Shown here piece after piece: positions 27,910-36,614 of a DNA stretch of 64,000 nt. The notes below the pieces were generated by a model, which worked only from the letters and a program-made list of their open reading frames with translations, made no database searches and was not told where the DNA came from. The position numbers were made by a program, and so were the translations under genes. Numbering within the stretch: position 1 is the stretch's first letter; each line of letters begins with the position of its first letter. Source of the DNA: Marinisporobacter sp. (GTDB lineage: Bacteria; Bacillota; Clostridia; Peptostreptococcales; Thermotaleaceae); contig JAOARP010000047.1 in assembly GCA_025210525.1 (NCBI GenBank), positions 62,001 through 126,000 of the forward strand, written 5' to 3'.

Positions 27910-29040
27910 TTGAAATCTAGAAAAATATTTACCATTATTTTTTCCTTATTCATTCTATTTCATTGTAGTTCTATAAGTTTTGGGGAAAAAATAGACATTG
28001 TTCATCCTAATAAAACATATAGTTACGAAAACTTAACACATGATTTGAAGCTATTATCTGAAAGATATCCTAATTTAATCACCTATAGATCTATTGGAAA
28101 AAGTGAATATGGTAGAGAAATCTGGGCCATAAAAGTAGGTAATGGAAAGGCAAAAGTATTTCTAAATGGATCTCATCATGCAAGAGAATGGATCACCTCT
28201 AATCTTTTAATGTACACAATTGATCAATATGCACATGCTTACAAGGAAAATACCTTTATAGATGGTTATAATGTACGTAACCTCCTTGATCAAGTCTCTG
28301 TTTGGTTTGTTCCTATGGTTAATCCTGATGGGGTAACCTTACAGCAATTTGGTCTATCTTCTTTCCCAAAAGAAATCCACAAAAATCTAATTCATTTAAA
28401 TAATGGAAGTACGAATTTTAAAAGATGGAAAGCAAATGCAAAAGGAATTGACTTAAATAGACAATATCCAGCTGATTGGGAAAATATCAAATATAATCAA
28501 ATCAATCCTTATTATAAAAATCATAAAGGAGACACACCTTTAATATCAAAAGAAGCCCAGGCACTTGTAGACTTCACTTATGAAATCAATCCAGAAATAA
28601 CAGCATCTTATCATAGTTCAGGACGCATTTTATATTGGCACTATAAAACTAAACCAGAAAATTTAAAACGTGATGAAAAAATTGCCCATGGTTTATCAAA
28701 AATAACAGGTTACAAGCTAGTCAATCCTAGTAAAAACCCAAGTGGTGGTGGCTATAAGGATTGGTTTATACAAACCTTTAATCGACCTAGTTTTACCATA
28801 GAAGTATCTCCTTTTGTTGGAGAAACCCATGTACCTCCTTCTAAATTTAATACTATTTGGGATAGAAATAAGTCTGTTTCCCTCTACCTTGCTTCTGAAG
28901 GATATGAACTTTGGAAAAAACACAGCCCAGATGAAAATTTAACAGCAAATGATCCTCCATATATCTTCAGTAAATTTCAAATCAAAATCCTTGAATTTAC
29001 CTCTGAAACCATTCTTCCATGGATATGGCTATTTCAATAA
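27910..29040 (+). CDS. Secreted M14 family zinc carboxypeptidase
   Basis: A 376-residue exported carboxypeptidase of the gamma-D-glutamyl-diaminopimelate peptidase/M14 type. Signal peptide residues 1-25 (IFTIIFSLFILFHCSSISFG). The zinc site is GSHHAREWITSN (HxxE, about 90) plus SYHSSGRILYW (His, about 238); substrate-binding region VNPDGV (about 145) and ANAKGIDLNRQYP (Asn-Arg, about 180); catalytic Glu in FTIEVSPFVGE (about 298). There is no LysM wall-binding domain in front. Such enzymes trim peptidoglycan peptides, and several act in sporulating cells. The start is TTG, 11 nt after AAAGGGGG. Separated from alr by a terminator. Confidence 0.88.
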   Translation: MKSRKIFTIIFSLFILFHCSSISFGEKIDIVHPNKTYSYENLTHDLKLLSERYPNLITYRSIGKSEYGREIWAIKVGNGKAKVFLNGSHHAREWITSNLLMYTIDQYAHAYKENTFIDGYNVRNLLDQVSVWFVPMVNPDGVTLQQFGLSSFPKEIHKNLIHLNNGSTNFKRWKANAKGIDLNRQYPADWENIKYNQINPYYKNHKGDTPLISKEAQALVDFTYEINPEITASYHSSGRILYWHYKTKPENLKRDEKIAHGLSKITGYKLVNPSKNPSGGGYKDWFIQTFNRPSFTIEVSPFVGETHVPPSKFNTIWDRNKSVSLYLASEGYELWKKHSPDENLTANDPPYIFSKFQIKILEFTSETILPWIWLFQ

Positions 29041-29046
29041 TAAATA

Positions 29047-29086
29047 AACCCCTTTAAAGTACAAGATCCATTTCTTTAAAGGGGTT
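29047..29086. terminator. Bidirectional terminator between M14 and Fem genes
   Basis: A perfect 13-bp stem (29047-29059 with 29074-29086), loop 14 nt, between convergent genes. Confidence 0.8.
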
Positions 29087-29099
29087 CATTTATTCAATC

Positions 29100-30434
29100 T
29101 TATTTTTTCTTTTTAAGCTTAGATCTGATCTTTTTAAACTTCGGAAGGGCAAATCTAAACATATTATATACAAAGCTATTTACAACTAAATCAAACTCTC
29201 CAACAAATTCTACAAAATCTCCATTAAAGCCTTTTTTAAACTTATAAAGTCCATAAAGTGGATTATCTGGATTTAAGTCTCCTGAAACACCTCTAAAGTC
29301 ATACATGTAGCAGTCTAAATCTAAAGTATCTTCAATCATTTTCCACTGCATTAGATAGTTTGGCATTGTATCCCGAAGTTCATTGTGGGATGCTCCATAT
29401 AAATACCATCCTTTTCCTCCATAATATAAATAGATTGCTCCTGATACATATACATCCTTTTGATCTTTATAAGGTGCAATACTGTCAATTCTTTCTTGAA
29501 AATTTGCTATTTGTCTTTCACTATCTGCAATTCTTTTTTCTATATCAGATAGCTTTTTATTATGCTTTTCTATTTTCTTTTCATCTTTCTCATTTTTTAA
29601 TAGAGCTTGTGTATCAATTTTTCTCTTTTCAAGTCTTTCTTTATTTTTTTGCTGACTATCAAGTTTTTCTTTGATTCTATTATAGTCTAAATCATAATTG
29701 TACTTCACCATATACATTCTACAAAATGGAACAATTTTTCCAATCATATCTTTAAAATAATTTTTAGGTCTTGTAATAAAATTATCTCTTTGTCCTGTAA
29801 TCACCATAATTTCATGAAATTTATCAAGCATTTTTTCTGTAATATTCTCTTGATCATAAACTTCTACTGTAAGTCCTCTATTTTCAGCTACTTTAATATT
29901 ATATTTTGTTTTCTTTGAAAAATTATCAAATATTTCCTTTTTTCTTTCCTCTAGTTCCTTTTCCATATCGAAGTTTAATCGAAATACAAAATTAGGTTGT
30001 ATGTTTTCAAAGTTTTTTGTATTCTTATGATTATATCCAATATTAATGAGCATATCCTTCACGTTATTTCCAAACTCAACCAATCTTTCATTTTCATTTA
30101 GATGGATATCTGGATCAACAGAAATAAATGCTATTTTATTTTTCTTTGCATACTCTTTTATGAATTTTGTAAACTCAGTAATTAGTGTTTTATCCCTATA
30201 ATCACAATGAAATCCTCTAGGTATGTATCCCATGTATTGATTCATATAAGGAATTTTTCTTAAAAGAATTGTACTTGTTAACACAAGTTCTCCTTTTTGA
30301 TTGTATCCTCCTACAAATTTAGCTTTCCATTCCTTTTTCACATCTGCCCAATAAGATGTCTGAAAAATATGTCCTTTTGCATCATTATTAAAATCATTTA
30401 CTTGTTTTTTTTCTATTTCCTTAAAATTATACAT
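29100..30434 (-). CDS. FemA/FemB/FemX-like aminoacyltransferase
   Basis: Peptidoglycan interpeptide-bridge type ligase that uses aminoacyl-tRNA. Two GNAT-like subdomains: residues 15-150 (HIFQTSYWADVKKEW, GYIPRGFHCDY, FISVDPDI) and 155-430 (NFSKKTKYNIKVAENRGL, ITGQRDNFITRP, YLYGASHNELRDTMPNYL, CYMYDFRGVSGD). A coiled-coil arm (about 255-320, rich in KERLEKRKI and KKIEKHNKKL) is inserted, the tRNA-synthetase-like arm of FemA. C-terminus is basic (SKLKKKK). Cytosolic or membrane-peripheral. Many clostridia with direct crosslinks carry such genes, and lipid-linked amino-acid transfer is an alternative. Lone gene. Confidence 0.87.
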   Translation of the reverse strand: MYNFKEIEKKQVNDFNNDAKGHIFQTSYWADVKKEWKAKFVGGYNQKGELVLTSTILLRKIPYMNQYMGYIPRGFHCDYRDKTLITEFTKFIKEYAKKNKIAFISVDPDIHLNENERLVEFGNNVKDMLINIGYNHKNTKNFENIQPNFVFRLNFDMEKELEERKKEIFDNFSKKTKYNIKVAENRGLTVEVYDQENITEKMLDKFHEIMVITGQRDNFITRPKNYFKDMIGKIVPFCRMYMVKYNYDLDYNRIKEKLDSQQKNKERLEKRKIDTQALLKNEKDEKKIEKHNKKLSDIEKRIADSERQIANFQERIDSIAPYKDQKDVYVSGAIYLYYGGKGWYLYGASHNELRDTMPNYLMQWKMIEDTLDLDCYMYDFRGVSGDLNPDNPLYGLYKFKKGFNGDFVEFVGEFDLVVNSFVYNMFRFALPKFKKIRSKLKKKK

Positions 30435-30639
30435 CCTAAATCTCCTCGCTAGTATTTTTAGATATTAAATTTTTCCCCTATGCTATGTAAATATTTTCTT
30501 ATAATTTTCAAATCCACAAATTTCTGCTAAACTACAATCATTGCATTGTCTCATTATATATAAGCACAAATAATTGATAAATTCAATAGAAACTTATTTA
30601 ATTCTTCATGTAGTCAATATAATTGACCATTTTCTTATT

Positions 30640-31077
30640 TCATATTCTTTCGAGTTCATTTTCCGTATAGATTTCAATACCATTTTCTATCAACAACTCT
30701 GCCACTAAACCATTTCCCTTTTTCAATGTTCCCTTGAATGTCCCATCATAAATACGTCCGTACCCACAAGAAGGACTTCTTTCTTGGAGTATTGCTTTTT
30801 TTATACCAATAACTTTTATAATCTCTAAAGTTTTCATCGCCCCATCCATAAATTCTTTTGTAAAGTCCTCTCCATCTTTACTAACAATTTTTTTGCGTCC
30901 CTTTTGGTCTTGTACCATTTCACAGCAAGCTCTTGGTGTATTTAAACCAGCTATCATTTCTGGACATATGGCTACACCCTTTCCTTCCTGAACTAGTTGG
31001 GCAACTTTTTTATTCAATGTATTACTACCATCATATCTGCAATTTACTCCTGCTAAACAAGCGCTTACTAAATACAA
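30640..31077 (-). CDS. DUF523 family protein
   Basis: A 145-residue cysteine-rich cytosolic protein of the DUF523 (YbbK-like) family. Conserved cysteines are SACLAGVNCRYDGSN (residues 5-19), AICPEMIAGLNTPRACCEM (about 36-54) and ERSPSCGYGRIYDGTFKG (about 98). The pattern suggests a metal or FeS site, but no function is established to my knowledge. The start is TTG, 9 nt after AAGGAGG. Lone gene; the downstream 30435-30639 gap holds a GTCAAT-N4-type palindrome near 30613-30628 and nothing else I can name. Confidence 0.85.
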   Translation of the reverse strand: MYLVSACLAGVNCRYDGSNTLNKKVAQLVQEGKGVAICPEMIAGLNTPRACCEMVQDQKGRKKIVSKDGEDFTKEFMDGAMKTLEIIKVIGIKKAILQERSPSCGYGRIYDGTFKGTLKKGNGLVAELLIENGIEIYTENELERI

Positions 31078-31250
31078 ACTTTTCAGCCTCCTTCAAGCTT
31101 TCTATATTTATTTATAAATTTTATTACAAGTATATTCTTTCAATAAATTTTATTATACCATATTAACTTTTCTTGCAATCATAGTAATATTACAAACTAC
31201 TCTAGCATATAATATGATATTTTACCGTTTAATAAGTGAAATGAAAAAAA

Positions 31251-31278
31251 AGCATCTATTTTGAAATATCTAGATGCT
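31251..31278 (-). terminator. Terminator after GGDEF gene (GCATCTA type)
   Basis: AGCATCTA (31251-31258) pairs with TAGATGCT (31271-31278) and eight T follow on the minus strand. Confidence 0.85.
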
Positions 31279-31294
31279 CTTTAATACCTTCTAT

Positions 31295-33244
31295 TTAATA
31301 ATTATTATAAATTTTAAAATTGTTTTTCTCTTCCTTTTTCACCTCATACATGGCTATATCGGCCTTGTGTAGAATAGTTTTTCTATTATTTCCATGATCT
31401 GGATAAACACTAATTCCTATACTCACTCCTATTTCATAAGAATTTGTATCTACTACAAAGGGTTTATTGATCATTCCAATCAGTTTAGTTGCTATTTCTT
31501 TGATTTCATCATTAGAGTGAATCTTATAAACATAGGCAAATTCATCTCCACCGATCCGAGCAAACAATCCATTTTTTAAAGACTCTTCTACTCTTTGACC
31601 TAAGCTCTTTAAAAGAGCATCTCCTACTTTATGCCCTGATGTATCATTCACCAATTTAAATCCATCTAAATCCATAAAATATACTGCTATTTTCCCCTGA
31701 TCCTTACACCCAATCATTTCATCTAAATATTCTTGCAATAAAGCTCTATTTGGCAATCCTGTTAAGGTATCATGATAAGCCATATATTTTGCTTTCTTTT
31801 CTGCTTGGATTCGCTCTGTAACATCTGTAGCAATCCCCATAATCTCTTTTACCATACCAGTTTCTTCATCAATCCCACTATCATATATAGGTGTAACTAC
31901 ATTTTCAAATATTCTATTTCCTATTTTCACTTCAAATCGAGCTCTTTCTTGTTTAAAAGCACCTTCTAAATGTTCTTTTACATCATTCAGCATTTCTTTT
32001 GTATATACTTCTTCTATCCTTTTATCTTTTCCCTTTAAGTTTAAAAACTCATTTTCTTCCACTAATTTACCTTCATTATAAGTTACATACAAATATCCAT
32101 TTTTATCCATTCTGCATCGATAGATTAAATCGGGAAGCATAGACATCGTATTTTTAAATTCCTCTGCTACCTTTAGCCGTTCCTTCTTGATCTGCAATAA
32201 TTTATTATAGTTTTTTATCATAAAATTAGCAACTACATAAATACTAATAATACTAATGATTCCCATTAGCACAAATAAATACATTGTCTTATTCCTTAAT
32301 TTTATTTTATCTTCTTCATTGAGCATCATTACTACAATTTTTTTATCTCCTATAGGTATATACGTGATGGCATATTTTTTGTTACTATAAGTTAGTTCTT
32401 CATAAATTTTATCTTGAGAAAAAACAATGTCTTCAACTTTTTTATTTGTATAAAGAAATGCTGTATTCCTCATATCTCCATATAAAACTACAGGATCTGC
32501 TCCATATTTATAACTTTTACTTTTATAATGTAACCATGCAGCTCCATCAATTACTGCAATTTCATCTATAAAGCTCACTGTATTTTTGATTTCCAACAAA
32601 ATTTCATCTAAATCTTTTCCATAAGTTAATTTATTTACTTCATTTTCTAATATAAAAGGATTAATAATATAATCATTCTTTTCATTATAATAGTAAGCAT
32701 ATTTGAAAAAACCATCACTCACATAAGAGAGCGTTCTAGGGCCTACCCAAAATGCATCTTTCCCATAACCTTTTTGGATACTTACTTGCTTCCCTTCAAA
32801 CATTTCTAGTAATGCATCATTCCAATAACCCCATTCTTTAGTAGACATGCCTACTTCCTTCACCTCTGTAGATTTAACAATCCTTATATCTTCATTTTTT
32901 TTAACTAAAATAGATATTCCATATAATCCATAGTCATTTTTAAGTTGTTGCAAAAGAATATCATCTAACTGACCTATTGATTTTTCTTTTATTTTGCTAT
33001 ACATACTTTTGCAAATCAAATGCAGTTTTTCATCTGTACTATTCTCCAATCTTTTATCTGTAAGATAAATATTATTCATAGATTTTCGTATGATTGTTGC
33101 AAAATTATTCATTTCCTCTTCTTGATACTTTTCTATTTGTTCCATCATTACACCATATACAACCATAAAAATAATAAATACAATAGTAGCTATATAAAGA
33201 ATAATTTTCAGTGAAATTTTATTTTTAGCCTTCACATCCTCCAT
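31295..33244 (-). CDS. Membrane diguanylate cyclase (sensor-PAS-GGDEF)
   Basis: Makes c-di-GMP from GTP. TM1 about residues 9-32; an extracytoplasmic region of about 260 residues (CACHE-like guess, not confirmed); TM2 about 318-345; PAS-type domain about 365-480 (LPDLIYRCRMDKNGYLYVTY, PAC-like GIATDVTERIQAEKKAK); GGDEF domain about 490-649 with AYHDTLTGLPNRALL, FMDLDGFKLVNDT and the intact active-site motif ARIGGDEFAYVYK. No RxxD inhibitory site is obvious. I chose the ATG at 33242-33244, after AAGGGAGG; a longer reading begins inside the ribosome site. No EAL domain. The HD-GYP protein 0.8 kb away is the natural antagonist. Confidence 0.9.
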   Translation of the reverse strand: MEDVKAKNKISLKIILYIATIVFIIFMVVYGVMMEQIEKYQEEEMNNFATIIRKSMNNIYLTDKRLENSTDEKLHLICKSMYSKIKEKSIGQLDDILLQQLKNDYGLYGISILVKKNEDIRIVKSTEVKEVGMSTKEWGYWNDALLEMFEGKQVSIQKGYGKDAFWVGPRTLSYVSDGFFKYAYYYNEKNDYIINPFILENEVNKLTYGKDLDEILLEIKNTVSFIDEIAVIDGAAWLHYKSKSYKYGADPVVLYGDMRNTAFLYTNKKVEDIVFSQDKIYEELTYSNKKYAITYIPIGDKKIVVMMLNEEDKIKLRNKTMYLFVLMGIISIISIYVVANFMIKNYNKLLQIKKERLKVAEEFKNTMSMLPDLIYRCRMDKNGYLYVTYNEGKLVEENEFLNLKGKDKRIEEVYTKEMLNDVKEHLEGAFKQERARFEVKIGNRIFENVVTPIYDSGIDEETGMVKEIMGIATDVTERIQAEKKAKYMAYHDTLTGLPNRALLQEYLDEMIGCKDQGKIAVYFMDLDGFKLVNDTSGHKVGDALLKSLGQRVEESLKNGLFARIGGDEFAYVYKIHSNDEIKEIATKLIGMINKPFVVDTNSYEIGVSIGISVYPDHGNNRKTILHKADIAMYEVKKEEKNNFKIYNNY

Positions 33245-33574
33245 ATAAAGGATTCCTCCCTTTGAAAGTTCAATCAAATCATTATTTAAAATCTTAAAAT
33301 GATAATTTTTTCTAAAACAAATAAAAAAACATCTTCAATATTAAGACATTTTTATAAATTCTACATTTTTCGTTCTATTCCTTTCTCTCCATTAAAATAT
33401 TTTCCCTTCTCTTTATAATCTTTTTCACCTAACCTATTTACACAATGATAGATAAAAATTTTATATAAATTTTACATAACCTTGTAACACAGGTTCTTTG
33501 ATCTACATATTCTATATTGAAACAAATAAAAGATAATCCTATATTACATATTTTTAATAGAAAGGAGTGCTTAT
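33245..33574. other. Gap with an orphan minus-strand terminator and a sporulation-type promoter
   Basis: This AT-rich gap separates the GGDEF gene and the small 33575 gene. 33329-33349 forms on the minus strand a 7-bp stem (ATGTCTT/AAGATGT, two G-T pairs) followed by T7, though no annotated minus gene lies to its right. The plus-strand promoter at 33487-33514 is listed separately. A minus frame around 33380-33470 is open for about 36 codons without a start and I do not support it as a gene. Confidence 0.4.
33482..33514 (+). promoter_or_regulatory. Sporulation (SigK-like) promoter of the 33575 gene
   Basis: TTGTAACACA (from 33482) contains the -35 AC at 33487-33488; after 17 nt comes CATATTCTA (33506-33514), matching CATANNNTA. 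The same arrangement precedes the small gene at 54761, supporting it as a real element. Confidence 0.6.
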
Positions 33575-33868
33575 ATGCTAAATTATTTCTTTAATCCTTC
33601 AAGAATGTCCCCTTTTACACCAAGTGGTCCACCATTAGCACCACCTCCATCAGAAATTCCAAAGCAAGCTCCATATAAAGTAGATCCAGGTTCCATTAGA
33701 CGATGTAAAAGAAAATACACATATATTTGGCTTAAAAATGGAGACAGTTTTTGGTTCTATCCTGTATATATAGGAAGAAAATCTATTTCTGGATATAGAT
33801 GGTTTGGATTTTGGTGGTTTTACTATGGTACAGATTTAAATAAAATAGATTCCTTTGTATGTGTTTAA
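33575..33868 (+). CDS. Small aromatic-rich protein, probable spore protein
   Basis: A 97-residue protein with a proline-rich N-terminal half (SGPPLAPPPSEIPKQAPYK) and an aromatic C-terminal half (YIWLKNGDSFWFYPVYIGRK, YRWFGFWWFYYG), ending in FVCV. I recall related short proteins in clostridia with a VDPGSI...TYIWL...FWFYP pattern, but no known function. The promoter matches the SigK form (AC-N17-CATANNNTA) and its terminator stem matches that of the cysteine-rich gene at 54761, so I infer a late mother-cell, coat-associated role. The start follows AAAGGAGTG. Confidence 0.75.
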   Translation: MLNYFFNPSRMSPFTPSGPPLAPPPSEIPKQAPYKVDPGSIRRCKRKYTYIWLKNGDSFWFYPVYIGRKSISGYRWFGFWWFYYGTDLNKIDSFVCV

Positions 33869-33879
33869 TTCTCTCGTGA

Positions 33880-33908
33880 AAGAATTGGGTTTTCCCAATT
33901 CTTTTTAA
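33880..33908 (+). terminator. Terminator after the 33575 gene
   Basis: AAGAATTGGG (33880-33889) pairs with CCCAATTCTT (33894-33903), then TTTAA and more T. The stem is nearly the same as the one at 54897. Confidence 0.85.
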
Positions 33909-34033
33909 TTTTTTTCATTTTGTAAAATTAATTCTGAATAACAAAAATTTTCAAGTGCTTTTGAAGGATATTGTAAAAAAATATCGAAATATATATTAAA
34001 ATTATATTAAAAAAATCATAAGGAGGAAACTTC

Positions 34034-35839
34034 TTGAAAATAAAAATTGGAAGTAAAATAACTATCATCATGCTTATATTAATTACTATTTCTGTTTCAA
34101 CCTTAGGACTTCTAACATACGATGACTCAAAAGAAATAGTAATCAATCAAATAAAAGTAGATAATTTTAAAACATTGCAAAATGTAAATGATTACTTTTT
34201 AAAAAATTTCATGTATGACATGGAGTATATCGCTAACTATTGGGCTTCTAAAGATGAAATAATAAATTATCGTAATTTACCTAATCAGCCCAAAATGGTT
34301 ACTTCTATTCCGCAGCATTTCAAACCTGTATCAGATCAATGGACAGGTTATGTTACTTCAAATCCTGATATTGCTTGGGTTTATTTAGGTGTAGAAGAAG
34401 ACGGTTCAATTTTTATTACCCCTATAGATCCTACCATGCCTGAAGATTATGATTGTCGAAAGAGAGAATGGTATACTTCAACAGTGAAAAATAACGGAAA
34501 AACTATTTGGACTGAACCTTATATAGATGCAGGAGATCTTGGTAATATTATTGTAACTGTAGCAAAAGCTGTTCATAAAGATAACCAATTAGTAGGTGTA
34601 ATAGGTATGGATATCAAACTAAAAAAATTCTCTGATATCATCAATACAATCCATTTCGGTAAAGCTGGTTATCTTATGCTTCTTAGTGAAACAGGAGTTG
34701 TTTATGCTCATCCAAGCAGTAACATGCTTACCAAAAATATAAGTGATCAACCATGGGTAAAAACAATCCTTACTAATGAAAAAGGAACAAATATACATAT
34801 CTGGAATAACAAAAAAGTAGTTGTATCTCATCTAACTGTACCAAATACACAATGGAAACTCGTAGGCATTAATCCTTTAAATATTGATAAAGTAGTGGCT
34901 CCGATAAAAAATCGTTTTATCGCTATTGGCATATTTAGCATACTTTTTACTTTCATAATAGGTTATTTTTTATCCCTAATCATCACCAACCCTGTAAAGA
35001 ATATGATGCAAGTAATCCATCAAGTATCTGCCCATAATGATTTTAACGTTCATGTAAACATCAAATCTAATGATGAGTTTAAAATTCTAGGTGAAAAATT
35101 TAATGATATGATCCATAGAATCAGAAATCTTCTTGAAGAAAGAAATATTCACGTTCAAGAACTTTTAGATAAAAATAAGGAAATATTATCACAAAAAGAA
35201 GAAATCCTTGCTTATTCAGAAGAAACAGAAGCTATGAATGAAGAACTATTCAATCTTGTAGATGAAATTAGGAAAAATTATCTTTCAACCGTTAAAGTTC
35301 TTGCAAATTCAATTGAGGCAAATGATAAATATACAAGAGGACATTGTGATCGTGTTAGAAATTTTTCTATCAATATTGCTAAAGAACTTGATATGAGTCA
35401 AGCTAAAATCAATGTTCTTGAATTTGCTAGCCTTCTTCACGATATAGGAAAAATAGGTATCCCCTCTTCGATTCTTAATAAAGAAAGTAAACTAACAGAT
35501 GAAGAGTTTAAACTTATTCAACAACACCCTCAAATTGGCTATGATATTCTTAAAGATGTAGAGTTTCTTGAAGAAAGTAGAAATATCTTACTTCAGCATC
35601 ATGAGCGTATTGACGGGAAAGGGTATCCTCATGGATTAAAGGGTGATGAAATTCATATATTAGCAAAAATACTAATGATTGCAGATGCTTATGATGCCAT
35701 GACTAGTGCACGTCCTTATAGAAAAAAACCTTTAACAAAGGAAGAAGCCATCAAACAGCTTCAATTCGGTAAAGGTACTCAATTTGACGAACAAATCACA
35801 GATGTATTTTTATATCTTTTAAAGAAAAATCAAATCTAA
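34034..35839 (+). CDS. Membrane HD-GYP domain protein, probable c-di-GMP phosphodiesterase
   Basis: A 601-residue sensor enzyme. TM1 about residues 8-30; dCACHE domain about 35-285 (AWVYLGVEEDGSIFITP, REWYTSTVKNNGKTIWTEPYID, GVIGMDIKLKKF); TM2 about 295-320; HAMP about 320-375; a coiled-coil linker (VQELLDKNKEILSQKEEIL); HD-GYP domain about 415-600 with RGHCDRVRNFSINIAKEL, LLHDIGKIGIP, HHERIDGKGYPHGLKGDEI and the GYP motif intact, plus RPYRKKPLTKEEA. The expected reaction is c-di-GMP to pGpG or GMP with bound metal. TTG start, behind AAGGAGGAAACTTC. It lies opposite to the diguanylate cyclase across the small 33575 gene. Confidence 0.9.
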   Translation: MKIKIGSKITIIMLILITISVSTLGLLTYDDSKEIVINQIKVDNFKTLQNVNDYFLKNFMYDMEYIANYWASKDEIINYRNLPNQPKMVTSIPQHFKPVSDQWTGYVTSNPDIAWVYLGVEEDGSIFITPIDPTMPEDYDCRKREWYTSTVKNNGKTIWTEPYIDAGDLGNIIVTVAKAVHKDNQLVGVIGMDIKLKKFSDIINTIHFGKAGYLMLLSETGVVYAHPSSNMLTKNISDQPWVKTILTNEKGTNIHIWNNKKVVVSHLTVPNTQWKLVGINPLNIDKVVAPIKNRFIAIGIFSILFTFIIGYFLSLIITNPVKNMMQVIHQVSAHNDFNVHVNIKSNDEFKILGEKFNDMIHRIRNLLEERNIHVQELLDKNKEILSQKEEILAYSEETEAMNEELFNLVDEIRKNYLSTVKVLANSIEANDKYTRGHCDRVRNFSINIAKELDMSQAKINVLEFASLLHDIGKIGIPSSILNKESKLTDEEFKLIQQHPQIGYDILKDVEFLEESRNILLQHHERIDGKGYPHGLKGDEIHILAKILMIADAYDAMTSARPYRKKPLTKEEAIKQLQFGKGTQFDEQITDVFLYLLKKNQI

Positions 35840-35847
35840 TCCTACTA

Positions 35848-35886
35848 AAAAAACTTCTTATTTCATTTTTCAATAAGAAGTTTTTT
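35848..35886. terminator. Bidirectional terminator after HD-GYP gene
   Basis: AAAAAACTTCTTA (35848-35860) pairs with TAAGAAGTTTTTT (35874-35886), with a T-rich 13-nt loop, between convergent genes. Confidence 0.85.
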
Positions 35887-35917
35887 ATTTTCTATATATA
35901 TTTATTTTCTATATATA
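35884..35917. repeat. Tandem 17-bp repeat overlapping the 3' end of the ferritin-like gene
   Basis: Two exact copies of a 17-bp AT-rich unit (35884-35900 and 35901-35917) overlap the last codons of the minus-strand gene (stop at 35909) and part of a terminator; a third copy begins (TTTATTTG). Confidence 0.7.
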
Positions 35918-36478
35918 TTTATTTGCTATTATTTCATGTTGCTTTTCTACATCTGATAATGCCTTAAATATTTCTTTTATAAGATCACTACAAACATTCA
36001 TGCTATTTTTCTCATAAAAAGCTATAGCATGTTCTTCACGTTTATATGCTTCCTCAAGTAGTAGTTTATCTGTGTTTAATCTACTTTTATAGTCAGGTTT
36101 ATGTAACTTTGGTAGTTCCTTAAATTCACCTAGCCTTTTATGAACTCTTGCATGCATAAATTCAATATTACTTAAATCTTTAAAAAGCTTTTTAACTTCT
36201 TTATCTTTTGCTATATTGCTAGCTTCTTCATAAAATTCTCCGTTAAAAACTTCTAATTTCATAGCATGATCTAATACCTTCAAGCTTTCTTCATCTAAAG
36301 TATCATACTCTACATGATAAATTTCTTTTTCATCATCTAAATAGATTTTGCCCACACCACAAAAAGGACAATTGATTATTTTGCCCTTTTCATTTTTTTC
36401 AGCAAATGAATAATTATTTAAATCGTAAGTATTTGGATGAATATTCATACCACATATTAAACACATTAACTTACTCAT
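35909..36478 (-). CDS. Ferritin-like (rubrerythrin-type) protein with N-terminal zinc ribbon
   Basis: A 189-residue protein. The N-terminus has CLICGMNIH and NCPFCGVGKIY (two CxxC, about residues 6-9 and 37-40), a rubredoxin-like or zinc-ribbon knuckle at the N-terminal end rather than the C-terminal end as in classical rubrerythrin. Residues 65-189 form a four-helix di-iron domain: EVFNGEFYEEAS and NIEFMHARVHKRLGE (ExxH) plus EEAYKREEHAIAFYEKN and SDVEKQHEII (ExxH). Such proteins reduce peroxide in anaerobes, or may act in sporulation. Lone gene. The very last residues lie over the tandem repeat. Confidence 0.8.
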   Translation of the reverse strand: MSKLMCLICGMNIHPNTYDLNNYSFAEKNEKGKIINCPFCGVGKIYLDDEKEIYHVEYDTLDEESLKVLDHAMKLEVFNGEFYEEASNIAKDKEVKKLFKDLSNIEFMHARVHKRLGEFKELPKLHKPDYKSRLNTDKLLLEEAYKREEHAIAFYEKNSMNVCSDLIKEIFKALSDVEKQHEIIANKYI

Positions 36479-36555
36479 TTCTCGTCCCCTCTCTTAAAAA
36501 ATTTTGTCTATATAGCTTCTCTTTTATCTCTATTTTACATCAGGTCCATAAAAAA

Positions 36556-36583
36556 AGCACCTACCATTCAATCTGTAGATGCT
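36556..36583 (-). terminator. Terminator of the dehydratase operon (GCACCTAC type)
   Basis: AGCACCTAC (36556-36564) pairs with GTAGATGCT (36575-36583) with one C-A mismatch, then T-run on the minus strand. Confidence 0.75.
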
Positions 36584-36614
36584 CTTCATCTCTAATCCTA
36601 ATTGCCTAGCCCTT

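Noticed and set aside
33370..33480. A minus-strand frame open for about 36 codons with a charged composition, in the gap before 33575
   Set aside because: It has no start codon, begins right after a stop and has no ribosome site; I could not match it to a family.
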